DNA of 42,274 nt from Rhodanobacter sp. PCA2 (GCF_013620825.1 NZ_NJIC01000010.1:80033-122306); one strand, 5' to 3'; counted from the stretch's first letter, positions 1 through 10,312 are shown. Notes: generated by a model not told the origin, from the letters alone. Made by a program: numbers and translations.

Positions 1-36
1 CCCGGAGCACGCAGCCACACCGGCTCCGTACTCAGA

Positions 37-71
37 CCGAATCCCCCATCCCCAATCCCGAATCCCGGATC
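37..71. repeat. Tandem heptad repeat CCNNATC (x5) before ruvC
   Basis: Five consecutive 7-bp units fit CCNNATC: CCGAATC (37-43), CCCCATC (44-50), CCCAATC (51-57), CCGAATC (58-64) and CCGGATC (65-71). The tract ends within a few codons of the conserved start of RuvC. A single partial copy (CCGAATCCC) follows the kup stop codon near 3120. From memory, short CGAATCC-type heptads occur between genes in Xanthomonadales, but I cannot confirm this here. Confidence 0.75.
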
Positions 72-78
72 CCGTCGC

Positions 79-591
79 ATCCTGGGCATCGACCCCGGCA
101 GCCAGCGTACCGGCGTGGGCATCATCGACGTCGATGCCGCGGGCAGGCTCGCGCACGTGTTCCATGGCGCGTTGGCGGTGGCGGGCGAGGCCAGCTTCCC
201 GCTGCGCCTGAAACGCATTTTTGACGAGTTGAATGACATCATTGCCGCCCATCGGCCGGACGAGTGCGGCATCGAGCGCGTGTTCATGGCGCGCAATGCC
301 GACTCGGCATTGAAGCTGGGCCAGGCAAGGGGTGCCGCGATTTGCGCGGTGGTGAGCCGGGGAATCGCAGTGCACGAATATGCGGCGACGGAAGTGAAGC
401 AGGCGGTGGTGGGCAGCGGGCGCGGCGACAAGGCCCAGGTGCAGCACATGATCGCCGTCCTGCTGGGCCTGAAGGGACCGCTGCAGGCCGATGCCGCCGA
501 TGCGCTGGCGATCGCGGTCGCGCATGCGCACACCCGCTCCAGCCTCGAACGCGTGGGCATACCACGCACGGCCTGGAGGCGGCGCCGATGA
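79..591 (+). CDS. ruvC: RuvC, crossover junction endodeoxyribonuclease (start codon unclear)
   Basis: RuvC is the dimeric Holliday-junction resolvase that cuts symmetrically within the RuvAB complex. The conserved start LGIDPGS, carrying the first catalytic Asp, is encoded from 82. The catalytic Glu in CGIERVF and the C-terminal acidic pair in DAADALAIA are also present. From 79 the product would be 170 residues, close to E. coli RuvC (173). The reading frame is open to the window edge, but no ATG, GTG or TTG occurs in frame between position 1 and the GTG at 115. Starting at 115 would remove the catalytic Asp, so it is very unlikely to be right. I place the start at the ATC at 79 as the best compromise. 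A start upstream of the window or a sequence error at about 67-72 are alternatives. The stop overlaps ruvA by ATGA, implying translational coupling. Confidence 0.88.
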   Translation: MLGIDPGSQRTGVGIIDVDAAGRLAHVFHGALAVAGEASFPLRLKRIFDELNDIIAAHRPDECGIERVFMARNADSALKLGQARGAAICAVVSRGIAVHEYAATEVKQAVVGSGRGDKAQVQHMIAVLLGLKGPLQADAADALAIAVAHAHTRSSLERVGIPRTAWRRRR

Positions 592-1181
592 TCGGCCGTC
601 TGCGCGGTGTGCTGGTCTCGAAGCAGCCGCCGTGGCTGCTGGTGGAAGTGGGCGGCGTCGGCTACGAGCTGGAAGCGCCGATGTCCACCATCTACGACCT
701 GCCGGGCCTGGGCAAGGAAGTGATCCTGCTCACCCATTACGCGCAGAAGGAAGACAGCGTGGCGCTGTACGGTTTCCTGCAGGAAGCCGAGCGCGCGCTG
801 TTCCGCAACCTGCAGAAGGTCTCCGGCATAGGTGCGAAGATCGCGCTGGCGGTGCTCTCCGGCGTGTCCACCGCCGACTTCGCGCGGCTGGTGCACGCCG
901 GCGACGTGGTGGCCCTGACCAAGATCCCCGGCATCGGCAAGAAGACCGCCGAGCGCATCGTGGTGGAGCTGCGCGACCGCGTGGACGGCATCGCCGTCGC
1001 GCTGCCCGGCGGCGCGTCGCCGGGCATGCCGGTGGATGCGGCCGGCGAGGCCACCGTGGCGCTGCAGCAGCTGGGCTACAAGCCGGCCGAAGTCGCGCGG
1101 CTGGTGCAGAAGGCCGCCGCCGACGGCGACAGCGCCGAGGCCATCATCCGCAAGGCGCTGCGCGCCGCGCTGGGTGGCTAG
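588..1181 (+). CDS. ruvA: RuvA, Holliday junction DNA-binding subunit
   Basis: RuvA is the tetrameric junction-binding partner of the RuvB motor. The 197-residue product has the usual length. It begins MIGRLRG with the N-terminal OB-fold. Two helix-hairpin-helix motifs follow, seen as [14 protein letters not shown] and [16 protein letters not shown]. The C-terminal domain that contacts RuvB follows a Gly/Ala/Pro linker ([13 protein letters not shown] and [14 protein letters not shown]). Its ATG overlaps the ruvC stop by 4 bp. The kup start codon follows its stop directly, with no spacer, so ruvC, ruvA and the first kup are probably one transcript. Confidence 0.97.
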   Translation: MIGRLRGVLVSKQPPWLLVEVGGVGYELEAPMSTIYDLPGLGKEVILLTHYAQKEDSVALYGFLQEAERALFRNLQKVSGIGAKIALAVLSGVSTADFARLVHAGDVVALTKIPGIGKKTAERIVVELRDRVDGIAVALPGGASPGMPVDAAGEATVALQQLGYKPAEVARLVQKAAADGDSAEAIIRKALRAALGG

Positions 1182-3119
1182 ATGGCCGGCATCCCCATGA
1201 GCGCGGCAGCCAGGGGAGATCGGCCCGCCGCAGGCACCGGCGAGGAGGACCCCTCGCACGGCAGCAAGAGGGCGCTGATCCTCGGCGCGGTCGGCGTGGT
1301 GTTCGGCGACATCGGCACCAGCCCGCTGTACACCATGCACGAGACCTTCCTGCCCGAGCATGGCCTGCACCCGCATCCGAGCACGGTGCTCGGCATCCTG
1401 TCGATGGTCACCTGGTCGCTGATCCTGGTGGTGGCGGTGAAGTACGTGAGCCTGGTGATGCGCGCCGACAACAAGGGCGAAGGCGGCATCATGGCCTTGA
1501 TGACGCTGGCGCAGCGCGCGGTGGGCAGTTCCTCGCGCATGCGCAAGCTGGTGGTGCTGATGGCGCTGCTGGGTGCGGCGCTGTTCATCGGCGACGGCGT
1601 GATCACGCCGTCGATCTCGGTGCTGTCCGCGGTGGAAGGCCTGCAGGTGGCCGCGCCGCAACTGAAGCACTGGGTGGTGCCGATCACGGTGGCGGTGCTG
1701 CTGCTGCTGTTCGGGTTGCAGCGCCACGGCACGGCCAGGGTCGGGGCGGTGTTCGGACCGGTGATGGTGCTGTGGTTCCTGGCGCTGGGCGCGATCGGGG
1801 CGTGGAACATCGTGCGGGCGCCGGAAGTGCTGTGGGCGCTCAATCCCTGGCATGCCGTGCAGTTCTTCATGACCCACGGCAAGACCTCGATCCTCGCGCT
1901 GGGCTCGGTGGTGCTGTGCGTGACCGGCGCCGAGGCGCTGTACACCGACATGGGCCACTTCGGACGCTTCCCGATCCGCGCCGCATGGTTCTTCTTCGTG
2001 ATGCCGGCGCTGCTGCTGAACTACTACGGCCAGGGCGGCCTGCTGCTGCAGCATCCCGAGACGATCGCGAACCCGTTCTACCACTCGGTGCCGGATTGGG
2101 CGCTGTACCCGATGATCGGCCTGGCCACGCTGGCCACGGTGATCGCTTCGCAGGCGGTGATCTCCGGCGCGTTCACGGTGACCCGGCAGGCGATCCAGCT
2201 AGGCTTCATCCCGCGCATGCAGGTGGTGCACACCTCGCGCGAGGCGATCGGGCAGATCTTCCTGCCGTGGGTGAACCGTTCGCTGATGGTGACGGTGATC
2301 GCCACGGTGATCAGCTTCGGCTCGTCCAACGCGCTGGCCGGCGCCTACGGCATCGCGGTGACCGGCACGATGGCGATCGACACCACGCTGACCATGATCG
2401 TGGCGCGCCGCATGTGGCACTGGAACCGCGCGCTGGTGATCGTCGTCGCGCTGGTGTTCCTGTGCATCGACCTCAGCTACTTCGGCGCGAACACGCTGAA
2501 GATCCCCGACGGCGGCTGGTTCCCGCTGGTGCTGGGCCTGGCGATGTTCGTGATGATGACCACCTGGCACCGCGGCCGCGAGCTGCTGCTGCGCGAGATC
2601 AAGCAGGGCGGCCTCGCGCTGCTGCCGTTCATCGAGGCCATGGCCAAGCATCCGCCGCTGCGCGTGCCGGGCACGGCGGTGTTCCTCACCGCGAACCAGA
2701 AGACGGTGCCGCACGCGCTGCTGCACAACCTGAAGCACAACAAGGTGCTGCACGAGCGCAACGTGCTGCTGACGGTGGACGTGCTGGAGACGCCGCTGGC
2801 CGATGCCGGGGAACGCATCCGCATCGAGAACCTGGGCGGCGATTTCCACACCCTTGAACTGCGCTTCGGCTTCGCCGAGGACCCGAACGTGCCGCTGGCG
2901 CTGGCGCAGTGCGCCCGCCTGGGCCTGCCGTTCGACATGATGGACACCACCTTCTTCCTCTCGCGCGAGAACGTCGTGGCCGACAAGGACCGGCCCGGCA
3001 TGGTGCTCTGGCGCGACAAGCTGTTCGCCTTCCTCACCCGCAACGCGCTGCCGGCGACGGCGTTCTTCCAGATTCCGGGCAACCGGCTGATCGAACTGGG
3101 CGCGCAGGTCGAGATCTGA
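1182..3119 (+). CDS. kup: Kup family low-affinity potassium transporter, copy 1
   Basis: This is a 645-residue K+ uptake protein of the KUP/HAK/KT family in the inner membrane, which takes up K+ probably with H+. The family signatures are clear: [14 protein letters not shown] in the first membrane segment, [29 protein letters not shown] and a [15 protein letters not shown] segment. About twelve hydrophobic helices precede a cytoplasmic C-terminal domain ending in a [14 protein letters not shown] motif. It has an N-terminal hydrophilic extension of about 27 residues that copy 2 lacks. The start abuts the ruvA stop; Met6 (1197) is an alternative. It lies inside the ruv cluster beside a second kup copy with identical DNA stretches (for example 57 nt at 2733-2789). 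Confidence 0.95.
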   Translation: MAGIPMSAAARGDRPAAGTGEEDPSHGSKRALILGAVGVVFGDIGTSPLYTMHETFLPEHGLHPHPSTVLGILSMVTWSLILVVAVKYVSLVMRADNKGEGGIMALMTLAQRAVGSSSRMRKLVVLMALLGAALFIGDGVITPSISVLSAVEGLQVAAPQLKHWVVPITVAVLLLLFGLQRHGTARVGAVFGPVMVLWFLALGAIGAWNIVRAPEVLWALNPWHAVQFFMTHGKTSILALGSVVLCVTGAEALYTDMGHFGRFPIRAAWFFFVMPALLLNYYGQGGLLLQHPETIANPFYHSVPDWALYPMIGLATLATVIASQAVISGAFTVTRQAIQLGFIPRMQVVHTSREAIGQIFLPWVNRSLMVTVIATVISFGSSNALAGAYGIAVTGTMAIDTTLTMIVARRMWHWNRALVIVVALVFLCIDLSYFGANTLKIPDGGWFPLVLGLAMFVMMTTWHRGRELLLREIKQGGLALLPFIEAMAKHPPLRVPGTAVFLTANQKTVPHALLHNLKHNKVLHERNVLLTVDVLETPLADAGERIRIENLGGDFHTLELRFGFAEDPNVPLALAQCARLGLPFDMMDTTFFLSRENVVADKDRPGMVLWRDKLFAFLTRNALPATAFFQIPGNRLIELGAQVEI

Positions 3120-3147
3120 CCGAATCCCACCAGGCCCCCCCCACGCC

Positions 3148-5043
3148 ATGACTTCCAACGCATCGCCCCAGGATGCCTCGCTCCCGCCGCGGCTGACCGC
3201 CCTGGTGCTGGGCGCCATCGGCGTGGTCTACGGCGACATCGGCACCAGCCCGCTGTACACGCTGCAGATCACGCTCAGCCACGACGGCATGCATCCCACG
3301 CCGGCCAGCGTCTACGGCGTGCTGTCGCTGATCTTCTGGGCGCAGATCCTGGTGGTGTCGCTGAAGTACGTGGTGTTCATCATGCGCGCCGACAACAAGG
3401 GCGAGGGCGGCATCATGGCGCTGATGGCGCTGGCGCAACGCTGCCTGCGCGACCAGCCGAAACTGCGCTGGGTGCTGGTGACGCTGGGCATCTTCGGCGC
3501 GGCGTTGTTCTACGGCGACGGCGTGATCACGCCGGCGGTCACCACGCTGGGCGCGGTGGAGGGCCTGAAGGTGATCGCGCCGGAACTGGGCAAGTGGGTG
3601 GTGCCGATCACCGTGGTGGTCATGATCTTCCTGTTCCTGCTGCAGCGCTACGGCACCGACCGGGTCGGCAGGTTGTTCGGGCCGGTGATGGTGGTGTGGT
3701 TCGTGGTGATCGCGCTGCTGGGCCTGCAGATGATCGTGCGCCATCCGCAGGTGCTGCTGGCGCTCAACCCCTGGTACGGCGTGAAGTTCTTCTACAGCCA
3801 CGGCCTGCAGGCGTTCATCGCGCTGGGCGGCGTGGTGCTGGCGCTGACCGGCGCCGAGGCGCTGTACGCGGACATGGGGCACTTCGGCAAGAAGCCGATA
3901 CGCGTGGCCTGGTTCAGCTTCGTGCTGCCGGCGCTGGTGCTGAACTACTTCGGCCAGGGCGCCCTGCTGCTGATGCATCCGGAGGCGATCGACAATCCGT
4001 TCTTCAAGCTGGCGCCCACGGCGCTGCTGTATCCGATGATCGTGCTGGCCACCGCGGCGGCGGTGATCGCCTCGCAGGCGGTGATCTCCGGTGCGTTCTC
4101 GATGACCCGCGAGGCGATCTCGCTGGGCTATTCGATGCGCATGCCGGTGGTGCACACCTCGCGCGAGATGTCCGGGCAGATCTTCGTGCCGTGGGTCAAC
4201 GGCTTCCTGCTGCTGATGGTGTTGTTCGCGGTGCTGCATTTCGGCAGCTCCGAGCGCCTGGGCGCGGCCTACGGCATCGCGGTGACCGGCACCATGAGCA
4301 TCACCACGGTGCTGGCGCTGATCGTGGCGCGCCGGCAGTGGGGCTGGAAGCTGCCGGTGGTGATCGCGGCGGGCGTGCTGTTCCTGGCGATCGACCTGTC
4401 GTTCTTCAGCGCCAACCTGATCAAGGTCGAGTACGGCGGCTGGTTCCCGCTGGTGCTGGGCCTGGCCGTGTTCACCTGGATGACCACCTGGCGCCGCGGC
4501 CGCGAGCTGGTGGTGCGCGAGATCAGGCGGGGCGGCCTGGCGCTGGCGCCGTTCATCGAGGCCATGCACGAGCACCCGCCGCTGCGCGTGCCGGGCACGG
4601 CGGTGTTCCTCACCGCGAACAAGCACGCGGTGCCGCATGCGCTGCTGCACAACCTCAAGCACAACAAGGTGCTGCACGAGCGCAACGTGCTGCTGACGGT
4701 GGACGTGCTGGAGTCGCCGGTGGCCGATGCGGAGGAACGCCTGCGCATCGATGCGCTGGGCAACGAGTTCTACCGACTGGAGCTGCGCTTCGGTTTCGCC
4801 GAGGACCCGAACGTGCCGCTGGCGCTGGGGCAGTGCGCCCGCGCAGGCCTGCCGTTCGACATGATGGACACCACGTTCTTCCTGTCGCGCGAGAACATCG
4901 TGGCCGACAAGCGCCGTCCCGGCATGGCGCTGTGGCGCGACAAGCTGTTCGTGTTCATGGCGCGCAACGCGCTGCCGGCCACCGCGTATTTCCAGATTCC
5001 CGGCAACCGCCTCATAGAACTCGGCGCGCAGGTGGAAATCTAG
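3148..5043 (+). CDS. kup: Kup family potassium transporter, copy 2 (tandem paralogue)
   Basis: This 631-residue protein is a close paralogue of the preceding Kup. It carries the same signatures: [45 protein letters not shown] and [12 protein letters not shown], and the identical C-terminal [14 protein letters not shown]. The 28-bp spacer from copy 1 contains a partial CCGAATCCC heptad and a run of eight C (3135-3142) where a ribosome-binding site would be expected. Initiation may therefore depend on coupling, or on the AGG at 3132-3134. The tandem pair may provide two uptake systems with different affinity or pH range (inference). A 13-bp hairpin follows the gene and may separate it from ruvB. 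Confidence 0.95.
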   Translation: MTSNASPQDASLPPRLTALVLGAIGVVYGDIGTSPLYTLQITLSHDGMHPTPASVYGVLSLIFWAQILVVSLKYVVFIMRADNKGEGGIMALMALAQRCLRDQPKLRWVLVTLGIFGAALFYGDGVITPAVTTLGAVEGLKVIAPELGKWVVPITVVVMIFLFLLQRYGTDRVGRLFGPVMVVWFVVIALLGLQMIVRHPQVLLALNPWYGVKFFYSHGLQAFIALGGVVLALTGAEALYADMGHFGKKPIRVAWFSFVLPALVLNYFGQGALLLMHPEAIDNPFFKLAPTALLYPMIVLATAAAVIASQAVISGAFSMTREAISLGYSMRMPVVHTSREMSGQIFVPWVNGFLLLMVLFAVLHFGSSERLGAAYGIAVTGTMSITTVLALIVARRQWGWKLPVVIAAGVLFLAIDLSFFSANLIKVEYGGWFPLVLGLAVFTWMTTWRRGRELVVREIRRGGLALAPFIEAMHEHPPLRVPGTAVFLTANKHAVPHALLHNLKHNKVLHERNVLLTVDVLESPVADAEERLRIDALGNEFYRLELRFGFAEDPNVPLALGQCARAGLPFDMMDTTFFLSRENIVADKRRPGMALWRDKLFVFMARNALPATAYFQIPGNRLIELGAQVEI

Positions 5044-5068
5044 CTGGCGGTCCCTGCATCGCCCGCAC

Positions 5069-5097
5069 GCCGGCCGGTCGCTTGGCGACCGGCCGGC
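5069..5097 (+). terminator. Strong hairpin after kup copy 2
   Basis: A perfect 13-bp stem (5069-5081 with 5085-5097) closes a 3-nt TTG loop. There is no T-run, so it is at best an imperfect intrinsic terminator, a pause or a processing/stability element. Together with the promoter-like hexamer before ruvB it suggests that ruvB starts a new transcript. Confidence 0.5.
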
Positions 5098-5141
5098 GGG
5101 TGCCGCTCCCGGCGCCAGTCCCATCCACGGGCCCAAACCGC

Positions 5142-5147
5142 CATAAT
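5142..5147 (+). promoter_or_regulatory. Candidate -10 box for a (near-)leaderless ruvB transcript
   Basis: CATAAT matches TATAAT at 5 of 6 positions and lies 7 nt before the ruvB ATG (5155). Transcription would then begin at or within 1-2 nt of the start codon. No purine-rich ribosome-binding site precedes ruvB, which fits a leaderless mRNA. The -35 position (about 5119-5124) is not convincing. Confidence 0.4.
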
Positions 5148-5154
5148 TGCCCTC

Positions 5155-6196
<1,042 letters not shown>

Positions 6197-6204
<8 letters not shown>

Positions 6205-6607
6205 GCGCGAGCCCTTCAGCTGGCCGGTGCGCGTGTACTGGGAGGACACCGACGCCGGCGGCGTGGTCTACCACGCCAGCTACCTGCGTTTCCTGGAGCG
6301 TGCCCGCAGCGAGTGGCTGCGCGCGCTCGGCATCGGCCAGATGGCGTTCAAGGACGCCACCGGACTGGCCTTCCTGGTGCGCGAGATGCGACTGGATTTC
6401 CTGCGCGCAGCCCTGCTGGACGATGAACTGACGGTAACGGTGGCTGTCAAGGAAAGGCGCGCAGCCAGTATCCTTTTCGGCCAGACGATAGCCCGCGCCG
6501 ACGGTGCCTGCCTGCTTCGCGCCGAGGTGCGCGTGGCCTGCGTGGATACCCGACGCATGCGGGCCGTGGCGATACCCGCCGACCTGATCCCAGAACCTGC
6601 CCCCTGA
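6197..6607 (+). CDS. ybgC: YbgC, tol-pal-associated acyl-CoA thioesterase
   Basis: This is a 136-residue hotdog-fold thioesterase of the 4-hydroxybenzoyl-CoA thioesterase type. The active-site segment [25 protein letters not shown] carries the catalytic Asp, and the gene is the usual first member of tol-pal clusters. The family hydrolyses acyl-CoAs and has been linked in E. coli to acyl-carrier protein and phospholipid metabolism. The start overlaps ruvB by 8 bp; tolQ follows after 31 bp. Confidence 0.95.
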
Positions 6608-6638
6608 CCCCACTGCCCGTGCGGAGTACCCCAAGCCA

Positions 6639-7322
6639 ATGAACGGCGGACTCAATGTTTTCGACCTGATCGCCAACTCCAGCCTGCCGGTGAAGGGCGT
6701 GCTGCTGATCCTGCTGGTGTTCTCCTTCATGTCGTGGGTCATCATCATCCGCAAGTACGGCCAGACCAAGGCGGCGCTGGAAAACGCGGAGAGCTTCGAG
6801 GAGCGCTTCTGGTCCGGCGGCGACCTGGCCCAGCTGTTCCGCGAGGTGAGCCACCGCGGCGCCGAGGGCGGCATGGAGAACATCTTCGAGTCGGGCTTCC
6901 GCGAGTTCGCCCGCCAGCGCCAGCGCAAGACGCAGGACGCGCGCAGCGCCATCGAGGGTTCCGAGCGCGCGATGCAGGTGGCCGGCACCCGCGAGATCGG
7001 CCTGCTCGAGCGCAACCTGGAATTCCTCGCCAACGTCGGTTCGATCAGCCCCTACGTGGGCCTGTTCGGCACGGTGTGGGGCATCATGGGTGCGTTCCAG
7101 GGCCTGGGCGACATGAAGGACGTCACCATCGCCGTGGTCGCGCCGCACATCTCCGAGGCGCTGATCGCCACCGCGATGGGCCTGTTCGCGGCGATCCCCG
7201 CGCAGTGGGCCTACAACCGCTACGCCACCAAGGTGGAGCGCATCGCCTCGCGCTACGACGTGTTCCAGGAGGAGTTCTCCTCCGTGCTGCAGCGGCAGAT
7301 CCAGTCCGACGACGCGGCCTGA
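6639..7322 (+). CDS. tolQ: TolQ, Tol-Pal proton-channel subunit
   Basis: TolQ is a 227-residue MotA/TolQ/ExbB family inner-membrane protein. With TolR it forms the proton-driven motor that powers TolA during outer-membrane constriction. There are three transmembrane helices: residues about 16-36 (VKGVLLILLVFSFMSWVIII), and two in the C-terminal half around SPYVGLFGTVWGIMGAFQGL and ISEALIATAMGLFAAIPAQW. The large cytoplasmic loop between helices 1 and 2 is as expected. The nearest purine-rich site (GGAG) is about 14 nt upstream, so initiation may be weak or coupled. tolR begins 13 bp downstream. Confidence 0.97.
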   Translation: MNGGLNVFDLIANSSLPVKGVLLILLVFSFMSWVIIIRKYGQTKAALENAESFEERFWSGGDLAQLFREVSHRGAEGGMENIFESGFREFARQRQRKTQDARSAIEGSERAMQVAGTREIGLLERNLEFLANVGSISPYVGLFGTVWGIMGAFQGLGDMKDVTIAVVAPHISEALIATAMGLFAAIPAQWAYNRYATKVERIASRYDVFQEEFSSVLQRQIQSDDAA

Positions 7323-7335
7323 GCGGAGCCCTGCC

Positions 7336-7797
7336 ATGCGCAACGCGAAGCGCCAACGGCGCTACAAGCTGAAATCCGAGATCAACGTCGTGCCCTACAT
7401 CGACGTGATGCTGGTGCTGCTCATCATCTTCATGGTCACCACGCCGATGCTGAACTCGAACGTCGACGTGAACCTGCCCCAGGCCAACGCCAAGGCGCTG
7501 CAGGCCAAGAAGGACAACCTGATCGTGCAGGTGTCGAAGGACGGCCAGCTTTCCCTCGTGCTGGGCAGCGGCAAGCCGGAGTCCGTGGACGACGCCGGGC
7601 TGCAGGCCAAGGTCAAGGCTTTCAGGGACGCCAATCCCCAGCTCAGCGTGCTGGTGGCCGGCGACAGCGGCGGCAACTACGGCGGCGTGTACAAGGTGCT
7701 GGCGAGCCTGCAGCAGGCGGGGGTCGACAAGGTCGGCCTGATGAGCACGCCCGGCGACGGTTCCAGCCCGGGTCAGGGGTCCCATGGACGACCGTAA
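7336..7797 (+). CDS. tolR: TolR, Tol-Pal motor subunit
   Basis: TolR is a 153-residue ExbD/TolR family protein. One N-terminal transmembrane helix contains the essential Asp (segment INVVPYIDVMLVLLIIFMVT). A periplasmic domain follows, ending in the family pattern VLVAGDSGGNYGGVYKVLASLQQAGVDKVGL. The N-terminal cytoplasmic tail is basic (RNAKRQRRYKLKSE). Its 3' end overlaps tolA by 14 bp, implying coupled translation. Confidence 0.96.
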   Translation: MRNAKRQRRYKLKSEINVVPYIDVMLVLLIIFMVTTPMLNSNVDVNLPQANAKALQAKKDNLIVQVSKDGQLSLVLGSGKPESVDDAGLQAKVKAFRDANPQLSVLVAGDSGGNYGGVYKVLASLQQAGVDKVGLMSTPGDGSSPGQGSHGRP

Positions 7798-8731
7798 GGC
7801 GATCCCGCGGGCGGTGGTGATGTCCGCCCTGCTGCATCTCGGCATCGTGGCGTTCCTGTTCCTCGCGGTGCTGCCGTGCGCCAGCTACGAGGCGTTCTTC
7901 AACGCGCTGCACCTGCCGGCGTGGATGAACCCGATCGCCTGCTCGCGCCCGCTGCAACTGCAGGGGCCGGTGATCGAGGCCACCCTGATCGGCCCCACCG
8001 GCAGCCCGCCGCCCAAGGCGGTGAAGGCCAAGCCGATCCCGGACACCGTGCCGCCCCCGCCGGCGGTGCCGCCGCCCACGCCGCCGCCCGAGGTGAAGCC
8101 CAAGGTGGCGCCGCTGCCGCCGCCGCCCGTGCATCCGGACATCAAGGACCAGGAGCGCGTGGTGGAGCAGGGCGTGCAGCAGGCCGAAGAGAAGAAGCTG
8201 CAGGAGGAGAAGCAGCGCCAGCGCCAGGCGGAGCTGGACGCCCAGGCCGCCGCGAAGAAGAAGCAGGAAGAGTTGAAGAAGATCGACGACCTGTTCGCGA
8301 AGATGGACGCCGCCTCCGCGCAGACCAAGCGCGCCGACAGCAAGGCCAAGCAGGCCAAGCAGCAGCTGGCCGACCTCAAGAACGCCCAGGAGAACGGCCA
8401 GGCCGACCTGCCCAATGCCGCCCAGCGGCAGACCGGCAACAACGCCCAGAACAGCAACCTCGCCGACGAATATGCGGCGGCCATTCAGAATGCGGTCACG
8501 CCGAATTGGTTAAGGCCGGATAACATGCCGAATGCTCCATGCAAGGTGCATATCGTGCAGTTGCCGGGCGGTGACGTGATGAGCGCCACGGTCGATTCCA
8601 GTTGTCCGTACGACGAGGCCGGACGGCGCTCGGTGGAAAATGCCGTCCTGCGCACCAAGACCTTGCCGTACAAGGGTTTCGAGAACGTGTTCCAGCGCAA
8701 TCTGACCTTTACCTTCACGCCGCAGGGATAG
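7784..8731 (+). CDS. tolA: TolA, periplasm-spanning Tol-Pal protein
   Basis: TolA links the TolQR motor to Pal and TolB at the outer membrane. The 315-residue protein has one N-terminal transmembrane helix (about 12-30) and a proline-rich stretch (about residues 85-120). A charged Glu/Lys/Gln/Ala-rich helix (about 125-215) forms the domain II rod. The C-terminal domain (about 225-315) contains EYAAAIQNAVTPNWLRP and two Cys, in NAPCKV and SSCPYD, likely disulphide-bonded as in other TolA C-terminal domains. It overlaps tolR by 14 bp and is followed 4 bp later by tolB. Confidence 0.93.
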   Translation: MDDRKAIPRAVVMSALLHLGIVAFLFLAVLPCASYEAFFNALHLPAWMNPIACSRPLQLQGPVIEATLIGPTGSPPPKAVKAKPIPDTVPPPPAVPPPTPPPEVKPKVAPLPPPPVHPDIKDQERVVEQGVQQAEEKKLQEEKQRQRQAELDAQAAAKKKQEELKKIDDLFAKMDAASAQTKRADSKAKQAKQQLADLKNAQENGQADLPNAAQRQTGNNAQNSNLADEYAAAIQNAVTPNWLRPDNMPNAPCKVHIVQLPGGDVMSATVDSSCPYDEAGRRSVENAVLRTKTLPYKGFENVFQRNLTFTFTPQG

Positions 8732-8735
8732 CCCG

Positions 8736-10058
8736 ATGCGCAAACCGAGTCCGCTGTACGCCCTCATCCTCCTGCTTGCGGCCGCCTTGTTCGCCGGCCC
8801 GGCGGCGGCCCAGTCCTCGGGGCTGGACATCCAGATCGTCGGCGGCGTGAAGACCGCCACCCCGATCGCGGTGGTGCCGTTCGCCCAGCCCGGCGTGGCC
8901 CCGCTGCCCACCGACGTGGCCGACGTGATCCGCAACGATCTCAACCGCAGCGGCAAGTTCCGCTCGCTGGCCAAGAGCGACATCGTGGAGTTCCCGGCCA
9001 GGGGTGCGGACATCCGCTTCCCCACCTGGCGCCTGCTCAAGCAGGACTTCGTCACCGTGGGCAGCATCAGCGAAGCCGGCGGCGGCATGCTGAAGATCAA
9101 CTACGAGCTGTGGGACGTGAACAAGCAGCAGAGCCTGCTGGCGCAGTCCTACACCGCCCCGGCGGGCGACCTGCGCGGCGTGGCGCACCAGATCGCCGAC
9201 GCCATCTACCAGAAGATCACCGGCGTGCGCGGCGCGTTCTGGACCCGCATCGCCTACATCACCCAGGTCGGCCTGGGCAACAACACCAGCTACTCGCTGG
9301 TGGTGGCCGATTCCGACGGATACAACCCGCAGGTGGTGGCGCGCTCGCACGAGTCGCTGATGTCGCCGGCGTGGTCGCCGGACGGCAGGAAGATCGCCTA
9401 CGTCTCCTTCGAGAGCGGCAACTCGCAGATCTACGTGCAGGACCTCACCACCGGCGCGCGCCAGCTGGTGGAATCGCACAAGAAAGGCATCAACGGCGCC
9501 CCGGCGTGGTCGCCGGACGGCCGCAAGCTGGCGGTGGCGCTTTCCTACGTGGGCAACCTCGAGCTGTACGTGCTCGACCTGGGCTCGCGCCAGGAGACCC
9601 GGCTGACCAACAACCTCGCGATCGACACCGAGGCGGTATGGGCGCCGGACGGCCAGTCCATCTACTTCACCTCCGACCGCTCGGGCCGTGCCCAGATCTA
9701 CAAGACCTCCGCCAGCGGCGGCGGCGCCACCCGCGTCAGCTTCCAGGGCCAGAGCAACTCCAACGCCGACATCAGCTACGACGGCAAGGAGCTCGCCATG
9801 GTGCAGAGCAGCGGGAACGTGTATCGTATCGCGGTCATGGATCTGGGCCTGGGCGGGCAGGTGCATTACCTCTCGCCAGGGCCGCTGGATTTCGGCCCCA
9901 GCTGGGCGCCGAACGCCAGCATGTTGCTGTACGGAGCCACTGAAGGTCCGCGCGGCGTGCTGTATGCCACTTCGGCCGACGGCATGGTGCGCCAGCGTCT
10001 CGCGCTAGCCAACGGCAGCGTGAGCGATCCTGCATGGGGACCGTACCGACAGCAGTGA
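8736..10058 (+). CDS. tolB: TolB, periplasmic beta-propeller of Tol-Pal
   Basis: TolB is a 440-residue periplasmic protein that binds Pal and TolA. A Sec signal peptide ends near AAAQSSGLDIQI (cleavage about residue 26). The N-terminal domain contains FRSLAKSDIVEFPARGADIRFPTWR. The C-terminal six-bladed propeller has WSPDG-type blade repeats: PAWSPDGRKIAYVS, PAWSPDGRKLAVAL, AVWAPDGQSIYFTS and SWAPNASMLLYG. It is the last gene before a 254-bp gap that separates it from pal, where a second promoter is likely. Confidence 0.97.
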   Translation: MRKPSPLYALILLLAAALFAGPAAAQSSGLDIQIVGGVKTATPIAVVPFAQPGVAPLPTDVADVIRNDLNRSGKFRSLAKSDIVEFPARGADIRFPTWRLLKQDFVTVGSISEAGGGMLKINYELWDVNKQQSLLAQSYTAPAGDLRGVAHQIADAIYQKITGVRGAFWTRIAYITQVGLGNNTSYSLVVADSDGYNPQVVARSHESLMSPAWSPDGRKIAYVSFESGNSQIYVQDLTTGARQLVESHKKGINGAPAWSPDGRKLAVALSYVGNLELYVLDLGSRQETRLTNNLAIDTEAVWAPDGQSIYFTSDRSGRAQIYKTSASGGGATRVSFQGQSNSNADISYDGKELAMVQSSGNVYRIAVMDLGLGGQVHYLSPGPLDFGPSWAPNASMLLYGATEGPRGVLYATSADGMVRQRLALANGSVSDPAWGPYRQQ

Positions 10059-10194
10059 GTTTTCGTGCTGTCGCATTCGCGTGCGGCAGCCGGATGCCGG
10101 GAGCGGCCCGCGAGGACCGCGTCCGGCATGTTTCGCCGGCCGCAACGCCTTCGCGCGCCAGGGTCAGCCATTGAAGGCGTGCACCACTTGCCGT

Positions 10195-10217
10195 TGATTT
10201 TGCTAGTGATTTTGCTA
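10195..10217. repeat. Tandem 12-bp direct repeat in the tolB-pal gap
   Basis: TGATTTTGCTA occurs twice (10195-10205 and 10207-10217), one base apart, in an AT-rich patch within otherwise GC-rich DNA. The helical-turn-like spacing next to the probable pal promoter could be a regulator site, or it may simply be a slippage duplication. Confidence 0.7.
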
Positions 10218-10229
10218 CATCAGAATAAA
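10200..10229 (+). promoter_or_regulatory. Candidate pal promoter
   Basis: TTGCTA (10200-10205) and AATAAA (10224-10229) are spaced by 18 bp in the most AT-rich part of the gap, giving a leader of about 75 nt before pal. A separate pal promoter inside the tol operon is known in E. coli. The boxes match consensus at four positions each, so this is a suggestion. Confidence 0.4.
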
Positions 10230-10312
10230 GAACAGCCGGCCCACCGGCGACTTGTCCCGTAACCAGTCCGTCACTGTATGCCGGAACTCAACACGTTTGA
10301 AGGATCGTCACC

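Noticed and set aside
115-591. RuvC starting at the GTG at 115
   Set aside because: This would delete the GIDPGS segment with the first catalytic Asp, giving an inactive protein.
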